Shown piece by piece: positions 50,309 through 59,233 of a stretch of DNA of 64,000 nucleotides (position 1 is its first letter; every line of letters starts with the position of its first letter). The DNA is from Brevifilum sp034437335. GTDB lineage: Bacteria; Chloroflexota; Anaerolineae; Anaerolineales; Anaerolineaceae. Under the pieces are notes generated by a model, which saw only the letters and a list, made by a program, of their open reading frames with translations, was not told the DNA's origin and did no database searches. Location of the stretch: NCBI GenBank assembly GCA_034437335.1, contig DAOTUG010000103.1:1-64000 (forward strand), given 5' to 3'. Both the position numbers and the translations under genes were made by a program.

Positions 50309-51412
50309 ATGAAAATTCTGAACCTTGTTGATCACCTCTGCCACGGCGGCGTCCAACGCATGGCATTGAACATTGCCAATATGCTGGCCGAACGGGGACA
50401 CGACTCGGCTCTGGCCACAGTGGTCCGCCATGAGGGAGACCTCGAGGACCTGATTTCAGACCGGGTAGCCTACACCCGCCTGGAGGGAAAATCCGTCTAT
50501 TCCACCAGCGCAGCCCGAAGGCTGCACAGCCTGCTCCGCAGGGAACAGTTTGATCTGGTGCATGTGCACCACCGATCCCTCTACACCGCTTTTCAGAGCC
50601 TCGTGATCAGAAAAAAAACCGCTGTGATCTGGCATGATCATTACGGCCGTCAGGAATACCGGGAACGGCCCTTTTGGGTCTACTACCCCCTCACCCGGGT
50701 GGTGGATGGAGTCATCGCGGTATCCCACCCGCTGATGACGTGGGCCGTGAGCAAAATGCATTTCCCCCCGGACAAGGTGCGTTTCATTCCCAATTTTGTG
50801 GATCTGAACGCGGCGGAAGGGCAGCGCCCCGCCGAGGATCTTCCGGGAGAAGCGGGTTTCCGGGTCGTCTGTGTGGCCAATTTCCGGCCCCACAAGGACC
50901 ATGGCAACCTTCTGCATGCCTTCCGGCGGGTGGTGAATGGCTGCCCCCGGGCCCATCTGCTCCTGGTGGGGGGCGTCGAAAACGAAGCCTATTTCCAGAC
51001 TGTCCGGCAAACACTGGCGGAACTGGACCTGGCAGCTCATGTCACCATTCTGGGCCCCCGGATGGACATCGCTGCCATCCTGGCCGGGGCCGACATCGGC
51101 GTGCTCAGTTCACGCTCCGAAGGCCTGCCCCTGGCCCTGATTGAATATGGCGTCACAGGATTGCCGGTTGTCTGTACCAATGTGGGGGACACCAACTGGC
51201 TGATCCGCGATGGCGCCAATGGGTTCCTGGTGGATCCCGCCGCACCAGAGGCCCTGGGCAGAGGCATCCTGTCTCTTTTGGAAGACAGGGATCGGGCCGA
51301 AACCCTCGGAAGCCGCCTGCAGGGGTTTGTGCAAGAACACTTCCATCGGGAAAAGATCATCGAGGACATCCTTGCGTTCTATCAAGATATCATGCCCCAA
51401 AACCCATCATAA
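50309..51412 (+). CDS. Glycosyltransferase family 4 protein
   Basis: 367 aa, behind AGGAGG. Acceptor-side start MKILNLVDHLCHGGVQRMAL with the Gly-Gly-x-x-R motif. Donor domain: VCVANFRPHKDHGNLLHAF, LLLVGGVENEAYF, VTILGPRMDIAAILAGADI and the E-x7-E set in SRSEGLPLALIEYGVTGLP. A complete, typical GT4. Third gene in its run. Confidence 0.9.
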   Translation: MKILNLVDHLCHGGVQRMALNIANMLAERGHDSALATVVRHEGDLEDLISDRVAYTRLEGKSVYSTSAARRLHSLLRREQFDLVHVHHRSLYTAFQSLVIRKKTAVIWHDHYGRQEYRERPFWVYYPLTRVVDGVIAVSHPLMTWAVSKMHFPPDKVRFIPNFVDLNAAEGQRPAEDLPGEAGFRVVCVANFRPHKDHGNLLHAFRRVVNGCPRAHLLLVGGVENEAYFQTVRQTLAELDLAAHVTILGPRMDIAAILAGADIGVLSSRSEGLPLALIEYGVTGLPVVCTNVGDTNWLIRDGANGFLVDPAAPEALGRGILSLLEDRDRAETLGSRLQGFVQEHFHREKIIEDILAFYQDIMPQNPS

Positions 51413-51430
51413 AGGACGGGTGGAATCGCA

Positions 51431-52702
51431 GTGAGCCGATCCAACAGACCCTCCCCCAGGGCGTTCAACTTCAAAAAACTCATCCAGGCCTTTGGAGTGT
51501 ATGGCATCAGCAACGCCGTATCGCAGATGCTGATGATCCTGTACGCCTTTCTCCTGGCCCGCTTCCTCGGCCCGGGCCTGTTCGGGATCTACACCGGCCA
51601 TCTCTCCTTTGTCCTGTTGTTCTCCTTTGTCATCAACTGGGGCTTCGACACGTTTTTCCTGTTCCGGTCCGGGGCGTTGCGCGACAGCGGGGCAATTGAC
51701 ACCCTCAACGGCCAGATCATCCTGGCCAAGGCCGGCCTGGGGGGCCTGTGGATCCTGGCCCTGGCCCTTGCTTCGCAGCTCCTCCACAACACCCTCTTCA
51801 CCCCGCTGCTGATCTCCCTGGCTGCTGCCGACACCCTGGCCGACAGCCTGTTTTTCACCCAGCTCACTTCCCTGAATGTCAAACAGCGCACCACCAGCCT
51901 TTCCCTGCTCCTGTTTTCCTCCCGCCTATTCCGGCTCGGAGGCGGGGTGGCGGTTGCCCTCCTGGGTATTTATTCCGTGGAAGTGATTCTCCTGATCCGG
52001 GTGGTCACCAGCCTGATCTTTCTGGCCCTGGCCTTTCTCATCACCCGACCGCGCTTTTTCCAGGGTTCCCTGGCCAAATTGAGCTCCCTCTGGCGCAGCT
52101 CCATTCCCTACGGCCTTTCGGAAACCTTTGCCCTCATCTATGCCCAGGTGGACATCAGCCTGCTGGCCATCCTCCTCGGGGATACGGAAACCGGGCTCTA
52201 CACCACTGCCAACCGGCTGATCATCGCCCTGTTCAGCATTCCCAATGCCGCCTATCTGATCGTCATCCCCAAACTGCGGCAGGTCTTGCTCAACAAGCAG
52301 GACCAATCCCGGTCCTATTTCCTGCGCGTCCTGGCGGTGTTCCTTGCCGTCGGTCTGATTCTGTTCCTGACCGTCTTTTTCGCCGGGCCCTGGATGGTGG
52401 ATCTGGTTTTGCAGGACGCCTATACCTTCTCCGGAGAATTATTGCGGTTGATGAGCGTGGTGCTCCTCCTCAAATCCCTCAGCTTCGGCCTGGGCGCCAT
52501 GATTGTGGCCCTGGGCTGGCAAAAATACCGGCTGATTCCCCAGGTGGTCACATCCCTTCTGGCCATCGGACTGAATCTGTTCATCATTCCGGTCCATGGG
52601 CTGACAGGCGCCGCCTCCGTCTATATCCTCAGCGAGGGGGTTCTGCTGGTCGGATATGGCATCCTGGTGCTGCGCTGGCTCCTGAAAAGGAAAACCCCAT
52701 GA
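51431..52702 (+). CDS. Polysaccharide flippase (Wzx-like, MOP superfamily)
   Basis: 423 aa, GTG start (GTGAGCCGATCC), no strong ribosome site. Twelve membrane segments typical of MATE/Wzx proteins, with basic residues at the start of the first. Early motifs AFGVYGISNAVSQML and ARFLGPGLFGIYT, then SIPYGLSETFALIYAQVDISLLA, TGLYTTANRLI and VALGWQKYRL, in the order seen in lipid-linked oligosaccharide flippases. It would turn a glycan repeat unit from the inner to the outer face. It overlaps the pyruvyltransferase-family gene by four bases. A second route (ABC) exists at 28 kb. Confidence 0.88.
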   Translation: MSRSNRPSPRAFNFKKLIQAFGVYGISNAVSQMLMILYAFLLARFLGPGLFGIYTGHLSFVLLFSFVINWGFDTFFLFRSGALRDSGAIDTLNGQIILAKAGLGGLWILALALASQLLHNTLFTPLLISLAAADTLADSLFFTQLTSLNVKQRTTSLSLLLFSSRLFRLGGGVAVALLGIYSVEVILLIRVVTSLIFLALAFLITRPRFFQGSLAKLSSLWRSSIPYGLSETFALIYAQVDISLLAILLGDTETGLYTTANRLIIALFSIPNAAYLIVIPKLRQVLLNKQDQSRSYFLRVLAVFLAVGLILFLTVFFAGPWMVDLVLQDAYTFSGELLRLMSVVLLLKSLSFGLGAMIVALGWQKYRLIPQVVTSLLAIGLNLFIIPVHGLTGAASVYILSEGVLLVGYGILVLRWLLKRKTP

Positions 52703-54000
52703 CAAAACCCCGCCAGGTGTTGATCACCAATGTCCATTCCGCCGAAAATCTGGGGGACCGCGCCATCCTGGAAGCGACCCTCCAGGCTTTTCAACAAGCC
52801 CTTCCCAACCCCACTCTGGTCGTCTCAACCAACTACCCAAAGGAAGATTTTTTCCAGCAAGGGGCCTTTCAGGTCGTGCCCTCGCCCTGGGTGCTGGTGG
52901 GCCGCACGGCGGGACGCGGGACGGCCGCACAGATTGTAGGGTTTCTGGAGGGGGTTGGGTGGGCCTTCCTGGCCCGGCTCTGGCACCGGCGCGGCCGCCC
53001 CCTGCCCAGCATCATCCCCAACAAATGGCGGGAGGTGTTCCAGGTCTATCTGGAGTCCGATCTGGTGACCGGCATTGGCGGCAATCAATTCTATTCTTCC
53101 GGGCGCTTTGGCTGGCCCCTGCCCCTGAATGCCCTGTCCGTCTGGCTGGCCCATCACTTTGGCAAAGCGTTCTGCACCCTGCCCCAATCCATCGGGCCCC
53201 TGAAACGGAAATGGGAGCGGAGACTCCTGGGAAAACTCTACAGGCAGAATGCGATCACCTTTCTGCGGGACACGCGCTCCCTCGAGCTGGCCCGGGCACT
53301 CGACCTCCCTCAGGAGACCATTGCCTATGCCCCCGACATGGCCTTTCGTCGGAGCCCCTGCAGCCGGGCAGAGGCCCTGGCCAAACTGGTCCCCCTGGGG
53401 TTCGCCCCCGATCAAAAGGCCGTCGGCATGACCATCATCGCCCCCATGGGCCATGCTCTGGATTCGGATGCGATGAAGCGCTATTACGCCGTGCTGGCCG
53501 ATACCATCGAGAGGGTGGTCACCGACCTGGAATGCGAGGTCTTTCTCTTCCGCCAGGTTTCGGGGCCCTCCGATCTGGAAAATGATGGCTTGGCCAATGT
53601 GCGGGTGGCTGAAAGCCTCACCACCGGCCGGGAGCACGTGCACATCCTCAATGAAACCCTCCCGCCGGATTTGCTCCGGGCCTGCTACCGGGAAATGGAC
53701 CTGTTCATCGCCAGCCGCCTGCATTCCGGCATCTTTGCCCTCTGCGAGGGGGTGCCAACCATCTTCATCGGCTACCTCTCTAAAACCATGGGCCTTTTGC
53801 GCGCCCTGGGACTGGCAGCATGGGGAATTCCACTATCCGAGCTGACTCAAAGAGATTTGTGGAATGTCCTGGAAGCATTGTGGAGCAAAAGGGCAGCCCA
53901 CCGCGAAACCCTGGCCCGGTTGATGCCGAAAACCATGCAAAGCGTCGAGAAAGTTGTGCCGGCCATTCTGGAAAAAATCGGCCAAAAAGATACCCCCTGA
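52699..54000 (+). CDS. Polysaccharide pyruvyl transferase family protein (CsaB/WcaK-like)
   Basis: 433 aa from the ATG at 52699; the longer frame upstream is the shadow of the flippase. Starts VLITNVHSAENLGDRAILEA, the family's nucleotide-sugar-side start with Gly-Asp. Middle FCTLPQSIGPL and FLRDTRSLELA, C-terminal LFIASRLHSGIFALCEGVPT with the conserved Arg-x-His-Ser-x-x-x-Ala block. It would add a ketal pyruvate to a sugar, a common surface modification, although some members move other groups. Last gene of the plus-strand glycan run. Confidence 0.88.
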   Translation: MTKPRQVLITNVHSAENLGDRAILEATLQAFQQALPNPTLVVSTNYPKEDFFQQGAFQVVPSPWVLVGRTAGRGTAAQIVGFLEGVGWAFLARLWHRRGRPLPSIIPNKWREVFQVYLESDLVTGIGGNQFYSSGRFGWPLPLNALSVWLAHHFGKAFCTLPQSIGPLKRKWERRLLGKLYRQNAITFLRDTRSLELARALDLPQETIAYAPDMAFRRSPCSRAEALAKLVPLGFAPDQKAVGMTIIAPMGHALDSDAMKRYYAVLADTIERVVTDLECEVFLFRQVSGPSDLENDGLANVRVAESLTTGREHVHILNETLPPDLLRACYREMDLFIASRLHSGIFALCEGVPTIFIGYLSKTMGLLRALGLAAWGIPLSELTQRDLWNVLEALWSKRAAHRETLARLMPKTMQSVEKVVPAILEKIGQKDTP

Positions 54001-54006
54001 AGAAAA

Positions 54007-54729
54007 TCAGGCGATCCGGGTGATCCGGAGATGCCCCCCATAGTCAAAGCGAAAACGGTCCTTACGGCCCACGAAAAAATCGTCCACAGCCCTGCGGGCC
54101 CCCTCCCAATCGTAATAATCATCAATCACAATGACCCCTTTGAGGGAGACATGGGGCACAACCCGGGCCAGGCAGACAGTGATAGAATCATACCAATCGC
54201 TATCTATGTGGGCCAGGGCGACCGGCTGATCCACCTGCAGAACATCCGCAAACAGCCCCTGGTGGAAATGGATGCGATGATCCTCCGGCGGCAGATCAAA
54301 GGCATAAAAAGTCTGGACGACCTTTTCCAGCAGGTTTTCCTGATAGCCGTAATAGGTGTCTTCCGCAATGCCCTTTGCGCAACCCCGACGAATCGCTTCA
54401 TAGCGTTCCCGGGCATCATCCGCATCATGGGTGGAGGGCGGGGGAATCAGGCCGAAGGTGTCATAAATATGGAATGGGCGTTGCTGCGCTTTGTTGAGGG
54501 AAATGACAATCGCGGATCCCCCCAGGGCGCAGCCCGTTTCAACAAAGATGCCCGGGACGGTCTGCTGCTCCAACCGACGAACCACCCGGCTCAAATGGAT
54601 CAACCGGGAATAACTGAGATACGTTAACCGTGCTTTTTTAACGCGATGGAGATGGGAAAAACGCTTCGGAGCGCTCAGAGCAAACCGGGCAACGGACGCG
54701 TAGGTCCTGATCCTGTCGCTAAAAGTCAA
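54007..54729 (-). CDS. TylF/MycF-type O-methyltransferase
   Basis: 240 aa, TTG start at 54729 overlapping the lipoprotein stop by 11 bases. The SAM motif is FVETGCALGGSAIVIS. The metal-binding aspartates are in LAHIDSDWYDSITVCL and VIVIDDYYDWEGARRAVDDFF, the diagnostic end of the TylF family, which methylates sugar hydroxyls on macrolides and surface glycans. It converges on the pyruvyltransferase-family gene, with a six-base gap. A role in glycan capping is plausible from its place. The target is not known. Confidence 0.85.
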   Translation of the reverse strand: MTFSDRIRTYASVARFALSAPKRFSHLHRVKKARLTYLSYSRLIHLSRVVRRLEQQTVPGIFVETGCALGGSAIVISLNKAQQRPFHIYDTFGLIPPPSTHDADDARERYEAIRRGCAKGIAEDTYYGYQENLLEKVVQTFYAFDLPPEDHRIHFHQGLFADVLQVDQPVALAHIDSDWYDSITVCLARVVPHVSLKGVIVIDDYYDWEGARRAVDDFFVGRKDRFRFDYGGHLRITRIA

Positions 54730-55141
54730 TCGTGATCACCCCAACGTCCGTGGTCTCATCCGCTGGGACAGTCCACACCCGGGCCTGTCCTTCCGTATCG
54801 GTGATGATCTGATACTTGGTCATCGGGTCCCCCACAATGATGACATAATCCATCGCCTCTACGTTTTCAAACAGGAAATGGCCGTTTTCATCAGTAGTGG
54901 TGTACGGGCTGCTGGCCGTATCCAGGGCATATACCCCTTCGCCCTCCTCGTTCCGATAGATTTCAGCCATGCGGACAATGATTCCCTCGGAGATGCCGGA
55001 TTGGGTGGATTGAATCTTCCCCACCACATTGGCTTTGCCGGGTTCCGGGGTTGGAATATCCTTCACCTCCGCTCCCTGCTGGCAGGATGCGAGAAAAAGG
55101 GAAAGAAATAATACGATCAAGAGCCAAAAACGTGTTTTCAT
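54719..55141 (-). CDS. Lipoprotein with a carboxypeptidase-regulatory-like beta domain
   Basis: 140 aa from the ATG at 55141 (MKTRFWL). Signal peptide with lipobox LASC, C20. After a short linker rich in Pro and Glu comes a beta domain of about 110 residues, with VVGKIQSTQSGISEGIIVRM and TTTDENGHFLFENVEA, the pattern of a CarboxypepD_reg-like fold. Likely held on the outer face of the membrane. The methyltransferase starts inside its end. Role unknown. Confidence 0.78.
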   Translation of the reverse strand: MKTRFWLLIVLFLSLFLASCQQGAEVKDIPTPEPGKANVVGKIQSTQSGISEGIIVRMAEIYRNEEGEGVYALDTASSPYTTTDENGHFLFENVEAMDYVIIVGDPMTKYQIITDTEGQARVWTVPADETTDVGVITIDF

Positions 55142-55217
55142 GATGATTAACCTAAAATGATTATTGAAAAAGAGCCCTGCTTTTAGTACCCTAAAGATGA
55201 ACAAAATTCAGTTTCTC

Positions 55218-55223
55218 TATTAT
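55218..55223 (+). promoter_or_regulatory. Possible -10 element (TATTAT) for the repeat protein
   Basis: TATTAT 37 bases before the ATG at 55260. AAAGGAG stands 11 bases before that ATG. No clear -35 box is visible. Confidence 0.35.
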
Positions 55224-55259
55224 ACCCGAATTCCAGGGACACAAAGGAGATAACACTTT

Positions 55260-56675
55260 ATGAAGATAAAAGGCTTGATCTTAGTACTGGTAATGGCAAT
55301 GCTGTTGAGTTTTGCCATTCCCGCCACCCCGGTTTCCGCTGTTGCGTATGGAACGGACTTTGTCACGTCCATCACGTACATGAACGTCGGCACCGGAGAG
55401 GCTTCCATCAATTTCACCTTCTATGCGGGTGAGAGCGGCACCGGGATCCCCGTTTCAGTGAGCAACCTGGCCCAATATGCGGCCTCCTCACTGTATGTGG
55501 GCAGCCTCTCATCCATCAGCAGCGGTTTCCAGGGCTCCGGCATCATTTCATCGAGCCAGCCCCTGGTCGCCACCCTCATCCAGGTTCCCCAAAGCGGCAC
55601 GGTGTTGAATCGCCCGCTTTCCAACGGCTTTGAGAGCGGCTCCGACGTGGTGAAAATCCCCACCGTGTTGAAGAATTTCTACAACACCAACACCATGTTC
55701 TCAATCCAGAATGTGGACAGCGTGGGTGCGGACATCACTGTTGAGTTCGTCCCGGCTGGCGGCGGCTCCACCATCACCGACACCATCACCAACCTGCCCG
55801 CTGGCTCTGCCAAGTACTATGACATGGGCACCACCTCTGTCATTTCCGCTGGCACCTTCAACGGTTCCGTGGTTGTGACTTCGGTCCAGACCGGCACCAG
55901 CACTCCCGGCTCGGTTGTGGCCACTTCGCTGGAAATGTCCACCATCAATGACAACACCTATGCCTTTGAGGGTGTGACCACCGGCGGCGCTACCGTCTAT
56001 ATGCCCTCCGCCTTCTGCAACTGGGGCTCCGGCGGCGCCATCAACTCTGCTTTCGCTGTGCAGAACATTGACGCCAGCGCAACCGCCCAGGTCACTGTAG
56101 ATTACGCTGGCGGCGGCTCCGAAGGCCCGATCGCCATCGGCCCCGGCGCAAAATACAGCTTCCTCGGCTGCACCGCCAACAGCAATGGCTACATCGGCTC
56201 AGCCACCATCACCGCCACCGGCGCGGACATCGTTGCCGTCGGTAAGATTTATGGCAACAGTCTGTCCACCGCCTATGTCGGCCTGAACAGCGGTTTTGAG
56301 ACCGTGGCTCTGCCCTATGTCCGCTGGACCGAATCCAACTGGACCGATGGCACCCGCCAGCGGGTGAACTTCGCCATCCAGAATGTGGGTTCCGGCCCCA
56401 TTGCCGCTGGTGATATCACCGTTGAATTCTACGATGCAGCTGGCACCCTGCAGGGCTCCATAAACAATCCGTCCTCCATCGCAGTGGGCGGCAAATGGAG
56501 CACCAACGCCAGCAGCATTAACGCCGAGTTCGGGTATGTCGGCGGCTTTGGCGGCGGCGCCATCGTGAAGGGCCCCAGCGGCGCTGAACTGGCCGTTATC
56601 GCCCGTGCTGAGACCTATCTCACATCCTCGACCACAGCCGGTGAGGACTACAACGGCATTTCCATCAGCCCGTAA
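55260..56675 (+). CDS. Secreted protein with four ~110-residue beta repeats; function unknown
   Basis: 471 aa. Signal peptide 1-27 (cut after PVSA). The rest is four related units of about 105-115 residues. Each has a strand near the start with a QN motif (FSIQNVDS, FAVQNIDA, FAIQNVGS; the first unit has ITYMNVGT), then ITVEF/VTVDY, a Gly-rich turn and a GSVVVTS or GSATITA strand. Cys occurs only in the third unit, two residues, perhaps one disulfide. Ala is often GCT here, unlike the GCC-rich neighbours, which suggests strong expression. AAAGGAG precedes the ATG and a very strong terminator follows. Possibly a surface-layer or exported matrix protein. Confidence 0.8.
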   Translation: MKIKGLILVLVMAMLLSFAIPATPVSAVAYGTDFVTSITYMNVGTGEASINFTFYAGESGTGIPVSVSNLAQYAASSLYVGSLSSISSGFQGSGIISSSQPLVATLIQVPQSGTVLNRPLSNGFESGSDVVKIPTVLKNFYNTNTMFSIQNVDSVGADITVEFVPAGGGSTITDTITNLPAGSAKYYDMGTTSVISAGTFNGSVVVTSVQTGTSTPGSVVATSLEMSTINDNTYAFEGVTTGGATVYMPSAFCNWGSGGAINSAFAVQNIDASATAQVTVDYAGGGSEGPIAIGPGAKYSFLGCTANSNGYIGSATITATGADIVAVGKIYGNSLSTAYVGLNSGFETVALPYVRWTESNWTDGTRQRVNFAIQNVGSGPIAAGDITVEFYDAAGTLQGSINNPSSIAVGGKWSTNASSINAEFGYVGGFGGGAIVKGPSGAELAVIARAETYLTSSTTAGEDYNGISISP

Positions 56676-56697
56676 TATCACCACCCATCAGCAATTC

Positions 56698-56729
56698 AAA
56701 AGGCCTTCCGCTTGGAAGGCCTTTTTTTA
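56698..56729. terminator. Strong intrinsic terminator after the repeat protein, usable in both directions
   Basis: AAGGCCTTCC (56700-56709) pairs perfectly with GGAAGGCCTT (56714-56723) around GCTT, extended by A-T pairs, then seven T. On the other strand it could also close the LuxR-Kelch gene. Confidence 0.92.
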
Positions 56730-56819
56730 TTTCCCAAGGATTCCGGAGCCGGCCTCCCCCCGGCACAGCTACCCGAACTCACACACCGCTTCTGGCGCCC
56801 CCCAATACACTCACAGGGG

Positions 56820-58127
56820 CTACTGGTTTGTGGTGATCGGCAGGAGGATCGTGTAGATTGCTCGATACGATCGGGCATCCGTCACCGCTTCTCCCGCCAG
56901 CTCCCCGCCGATCACATAGATATAGCTGTCAACGGTTTCCACCGCCGGGTGCAGCAAGGAGCCCGCCTCCTTCTCCGTCGAATCGGCGGACAACCAACTT
57001 TCCTCCACAGTGGAATAATAAATTTGCGGAACCTCCGTCAGATCGGAGGAACGACCCCCGATCAGAAAGACCTTATCCGTCAGCCGCACCACCCCCATGC
57101 CGTACAGGCTGTGGGGCAGCGGGGTTTCCTCAGTCCAGGGTTCTTCCCCGTTCCGATCCCGGGAGGGCACATAGCTTTCGTTCACCGTCAGAGAAAGATC
57201 CCCATCCCAACCGCCCATGACATAGATCCGGCCGTTGACTTCGGCCGCGCCGGCATCAAAGCGCGGGGTGGGCATGGGCGAACCCTCCCGCCAGGTGTCG
57301 GAGAGGGGATCATAGATCAGAACGATATCCAGGGCGGCCTGACCATCCCATCCCCCAAAGAGATAGAGCTGGCCCTCAAAGGCTGTCAGGGCATAGGCGC
57401 TGACAGCAGCCGGCATGGGCGCACCGGTTTCCCACTGGTCCCGGCGGGGATCGTAGATTTCCAGGACATTCGTCGGCTGGCCGTCCTCTCCGGCGCCTCC
57501 GGGCAGATACATTTTCTCGCCAATCAAGACCCCTTCCACTGCGGAAACAGGGGTCGGCTTCTGGCTGAGGGCCTCCCAGGCATCTTCGGTCAGGGAATAG
57601 CGGAAGACGGAAGCGCTGGTGCCCTGGGGCCCTTCCCCGGCAATGGCATAAATGGCATTGCCGTAACTGACCGCAGCCAAACCGGCCCGGGGCTCCGGGA
57701 GAGCCGACAGGTCCTGCCAGCGTTCCGGAATTTCAAGGTCTGGCCCGGGCGGGGCTGTGGGAGCCGCAGGCGAAAAAGGTGCACTCCGGCCGATCAGAAA
57801 GGCCGCCACAAAAATCACCAGTACCAGGGGAATCCCCAGCCAGGCAGCGCGGCGCAGCCAGCTTTGGGGCGCGGGGAGATCCTCTCCGGCCTCCTCAGCA
57901 GGGGGGTCTTCCTGACCAGGTACATCCACCAGGCCATGTTCAATGGCGAAAAATGTGGCTTCTGTGCGCGAGGCCACCTCCAGCTTGTTAAAGATATTGC
58001 GCACGTGCACCTTGACGGTGTTCGGGCTGATATAAAGCGTCTGGGCAATTTCCCGGTTGGTCATCCCGGTGGCCAGCAGCTCCAAAATCTCCGTTTCGCG
58101 TGCGCTCAGTTCCCTATCCTCAGGCAT
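56820..58127 (-). CDS. Membrane-tethered LuxR-type HTH regulator with extracellular Kelch propeller
   Basis: 435 aa from the ATG at 58127 behind AAGGA. Residues 7-57 are a LuxR/GerE-type helix-turn-helix: LSARETEILELLATGMTNRE, then TVKVHVRNIFNKL. A Pro/Glu linker leads to one membrane segment (94-113), then Kelch repeats from about 135 to 425 with paired Gly and Trp (YLFGGWDG, YVMGGWDGD, FLIGGRSS, YVIGGELAG). The HTH should be inside and the propeller outside, so one protein could sense outside and bind DNA. The tail ILLPITTNQ resembles those of secreted proteins here. No response-regulator domain or kinase is adjacent. Confidence 0.88.
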   Translation of the reverse strand: MPEDRELSARETEILELLATGMTNREIAQTLYISPNTVKVHVRNIFNKLEVASRTEATFFAIEHGLVDVPGQEDPPAEEAGEDLPAPQSWLRRAAWLGIPLVLVIFVAAFLIGRSAPFSPAAPTAPPGPDLEIPERWQDLSALPEPRAGLAAVSYGNAIYAIAGEGPQGTSASVFRYSLTEDAWEALSQKPTPVSAVEGVLIGEKMYLPGGAGEDGQPTNVLEIYDPRRDQWETGAPMPAAVSAYALTAFEGQLYLFGGWDGQAALDIVLIYDPLSDTWREGSPMPTPRFDAGAAEVNGRIYVMGGWDGDLSLTVNESYVPSRDRNGEEPWTEETPLPHSLYGMGVVRLTDKVFLIGGRSSDLTEVPQIYYSTVEESWLSADSTEKEAGSLLHPAVETVDSYIYVIGGELAGEAVTDARSYRAIYTILLPITTNQ

Positions 58128-58185
58128 AGAATCCTTGACTAATCTCTGTTTTGACAAACAAATTATACTGGAGAGTCCCCCATCA

Positions 58186-59151
58186 TCAGAACGTTTTCCG
58201 CAATTCTGTCAAATCGGCGTCCACCATCATCTCCACCAGGCCTTTAAAATCCACCGCCGGTTTCCACCCCAGGTCTTTCCGGGCGCGGGAAGGATCCGCC
58301 ACCAGAGGATGGCATTCAGCCGGGCGGAAGAAGGCTTCATCACGGACGACAAAATCAGCGTAATCCAACCCAACATGGGCAAAGGCGATCCGGCAGAAAT
58401 CCCGCACTGTGTGGGCCTCTCCTGAGCCGATGACATAATCCGCGGGATGGTCCCCCTGGAGCATCAACCACATGGCCCGGACATAATCCCCCGCGAAGCC
58501 CCAATCCCGCTGCGCTTCCAGATTTCCCAGACGCAGCTCCTGAGCCAGGCCCAGCTTGATCTGGGCAACGGCATGGGTGATCTTGCGGGTGACAAATTCC
58601 ATTCCCCGGCGGGGGCTTTCATGGTTGTAAAGAATCCCGGAGACGGCAAACAGGCCGTGCTCCCGCCGATAATTGCGGGTGATCAGGTGCCCGTAGGTTT
58701 TCGCTACGCCATACGGGTTGCGCGGATTGAATCGGGTGTCCTCATCCTGGGGCGAGTGATCCGCTTCGCCAAAGATCTCGCTGGTGGAAGCCTGATAAAA
58801 TCTGGCTTCGGGCGTCACCTTGCGCAGACAATCCAGCAGACGGGTGACCCCCAACGCGGTCGAGTCGGCCGTCAATACCGCCTGAGACCATGATAGCTGC
58901 ACATTGGATTGCCCGGCCAGGTTATACACCTCGTCCGGCTGGTAGGTGTTGAAGATATCCATCAACGACCCCTGATCCAGCAAATCGCCGTGGGCAATTT
59001 CAATGTGCTTCTGAAACTGGGCGATGCGACTGTAATTGATCGTGCTGGAACGCCGGACCATCCCCACCACACGATATCCTTTTTCCAGTAGCAATTCCGC
59101 CAGATAAGATCCATCCTGGCCGGTGATGCCGGTGATCAATGCAAGGGGCAA
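58186..59151 (-). CDS. gmd: GDP-mannose 4,6-dehydratase
   Basis: 321 aa, standard. Converts GDP-mannose to GDP-4-keto-6-deoxymannose, the root of GDP-fucose and GDP-rhamnose. Motifs: LITGITGQDGSYLAELLL (NADP), VYNLAGQSNVQLSW, FYQASTSEIFGE (Thr-Ser-Glu set), NPYGVAKTYGH (Y-x-x-x-K), and RDWGFAGDYVRAMWLML. No fcl or rmd reductase is next to it, so the final sugar is open. It lies behind the LuxR-Kelch gene on the same strand with a 58-base gap. Confidence 0.95.
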   Translation of the reverse strand: MPLALITGITGQDGSYLAELLLEKGYRVVGMVRRSSTINYSRIAQFQKHIEIAHGDLLDQGSLMDIFNTYQPDEVYNLAGQSNVQLSWSQAVLTADSTALGVTRLLDCLRKVTPEARFYQASTSEIFGEADHSPQDEDTRFNPRNPYGVAKTYGHLITRNYRREHGLFAVSGILYNHESPRRGMEFVTRKITHAVAQIKLGLAQELRLGNLEAQRDWGFAGDYVRAMWLMLQGDHPADYVIGSGEAHTVRDFCRIAFAHVGLDYADFVVRDEAFFRPAECHPLVADPSRARKDLGWKPAVDFKGLVEMMVDADLTELRKTF

Positions 59152-59233
59152 AACGTTTCTCCTTAACGAAAAAAGAGCAGGTGCAAGACGACGCGGTTAA
59201 TTATACCAACGACGTCCCCAAGTGCCGTTTGGT

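Noticed and set aside
51748..52698. Long N-terminal extension of the pyruvyltransferase-family protein
   Set aside because: It is the shadow of the flippase gene in another frame; the family start lies at 52699.
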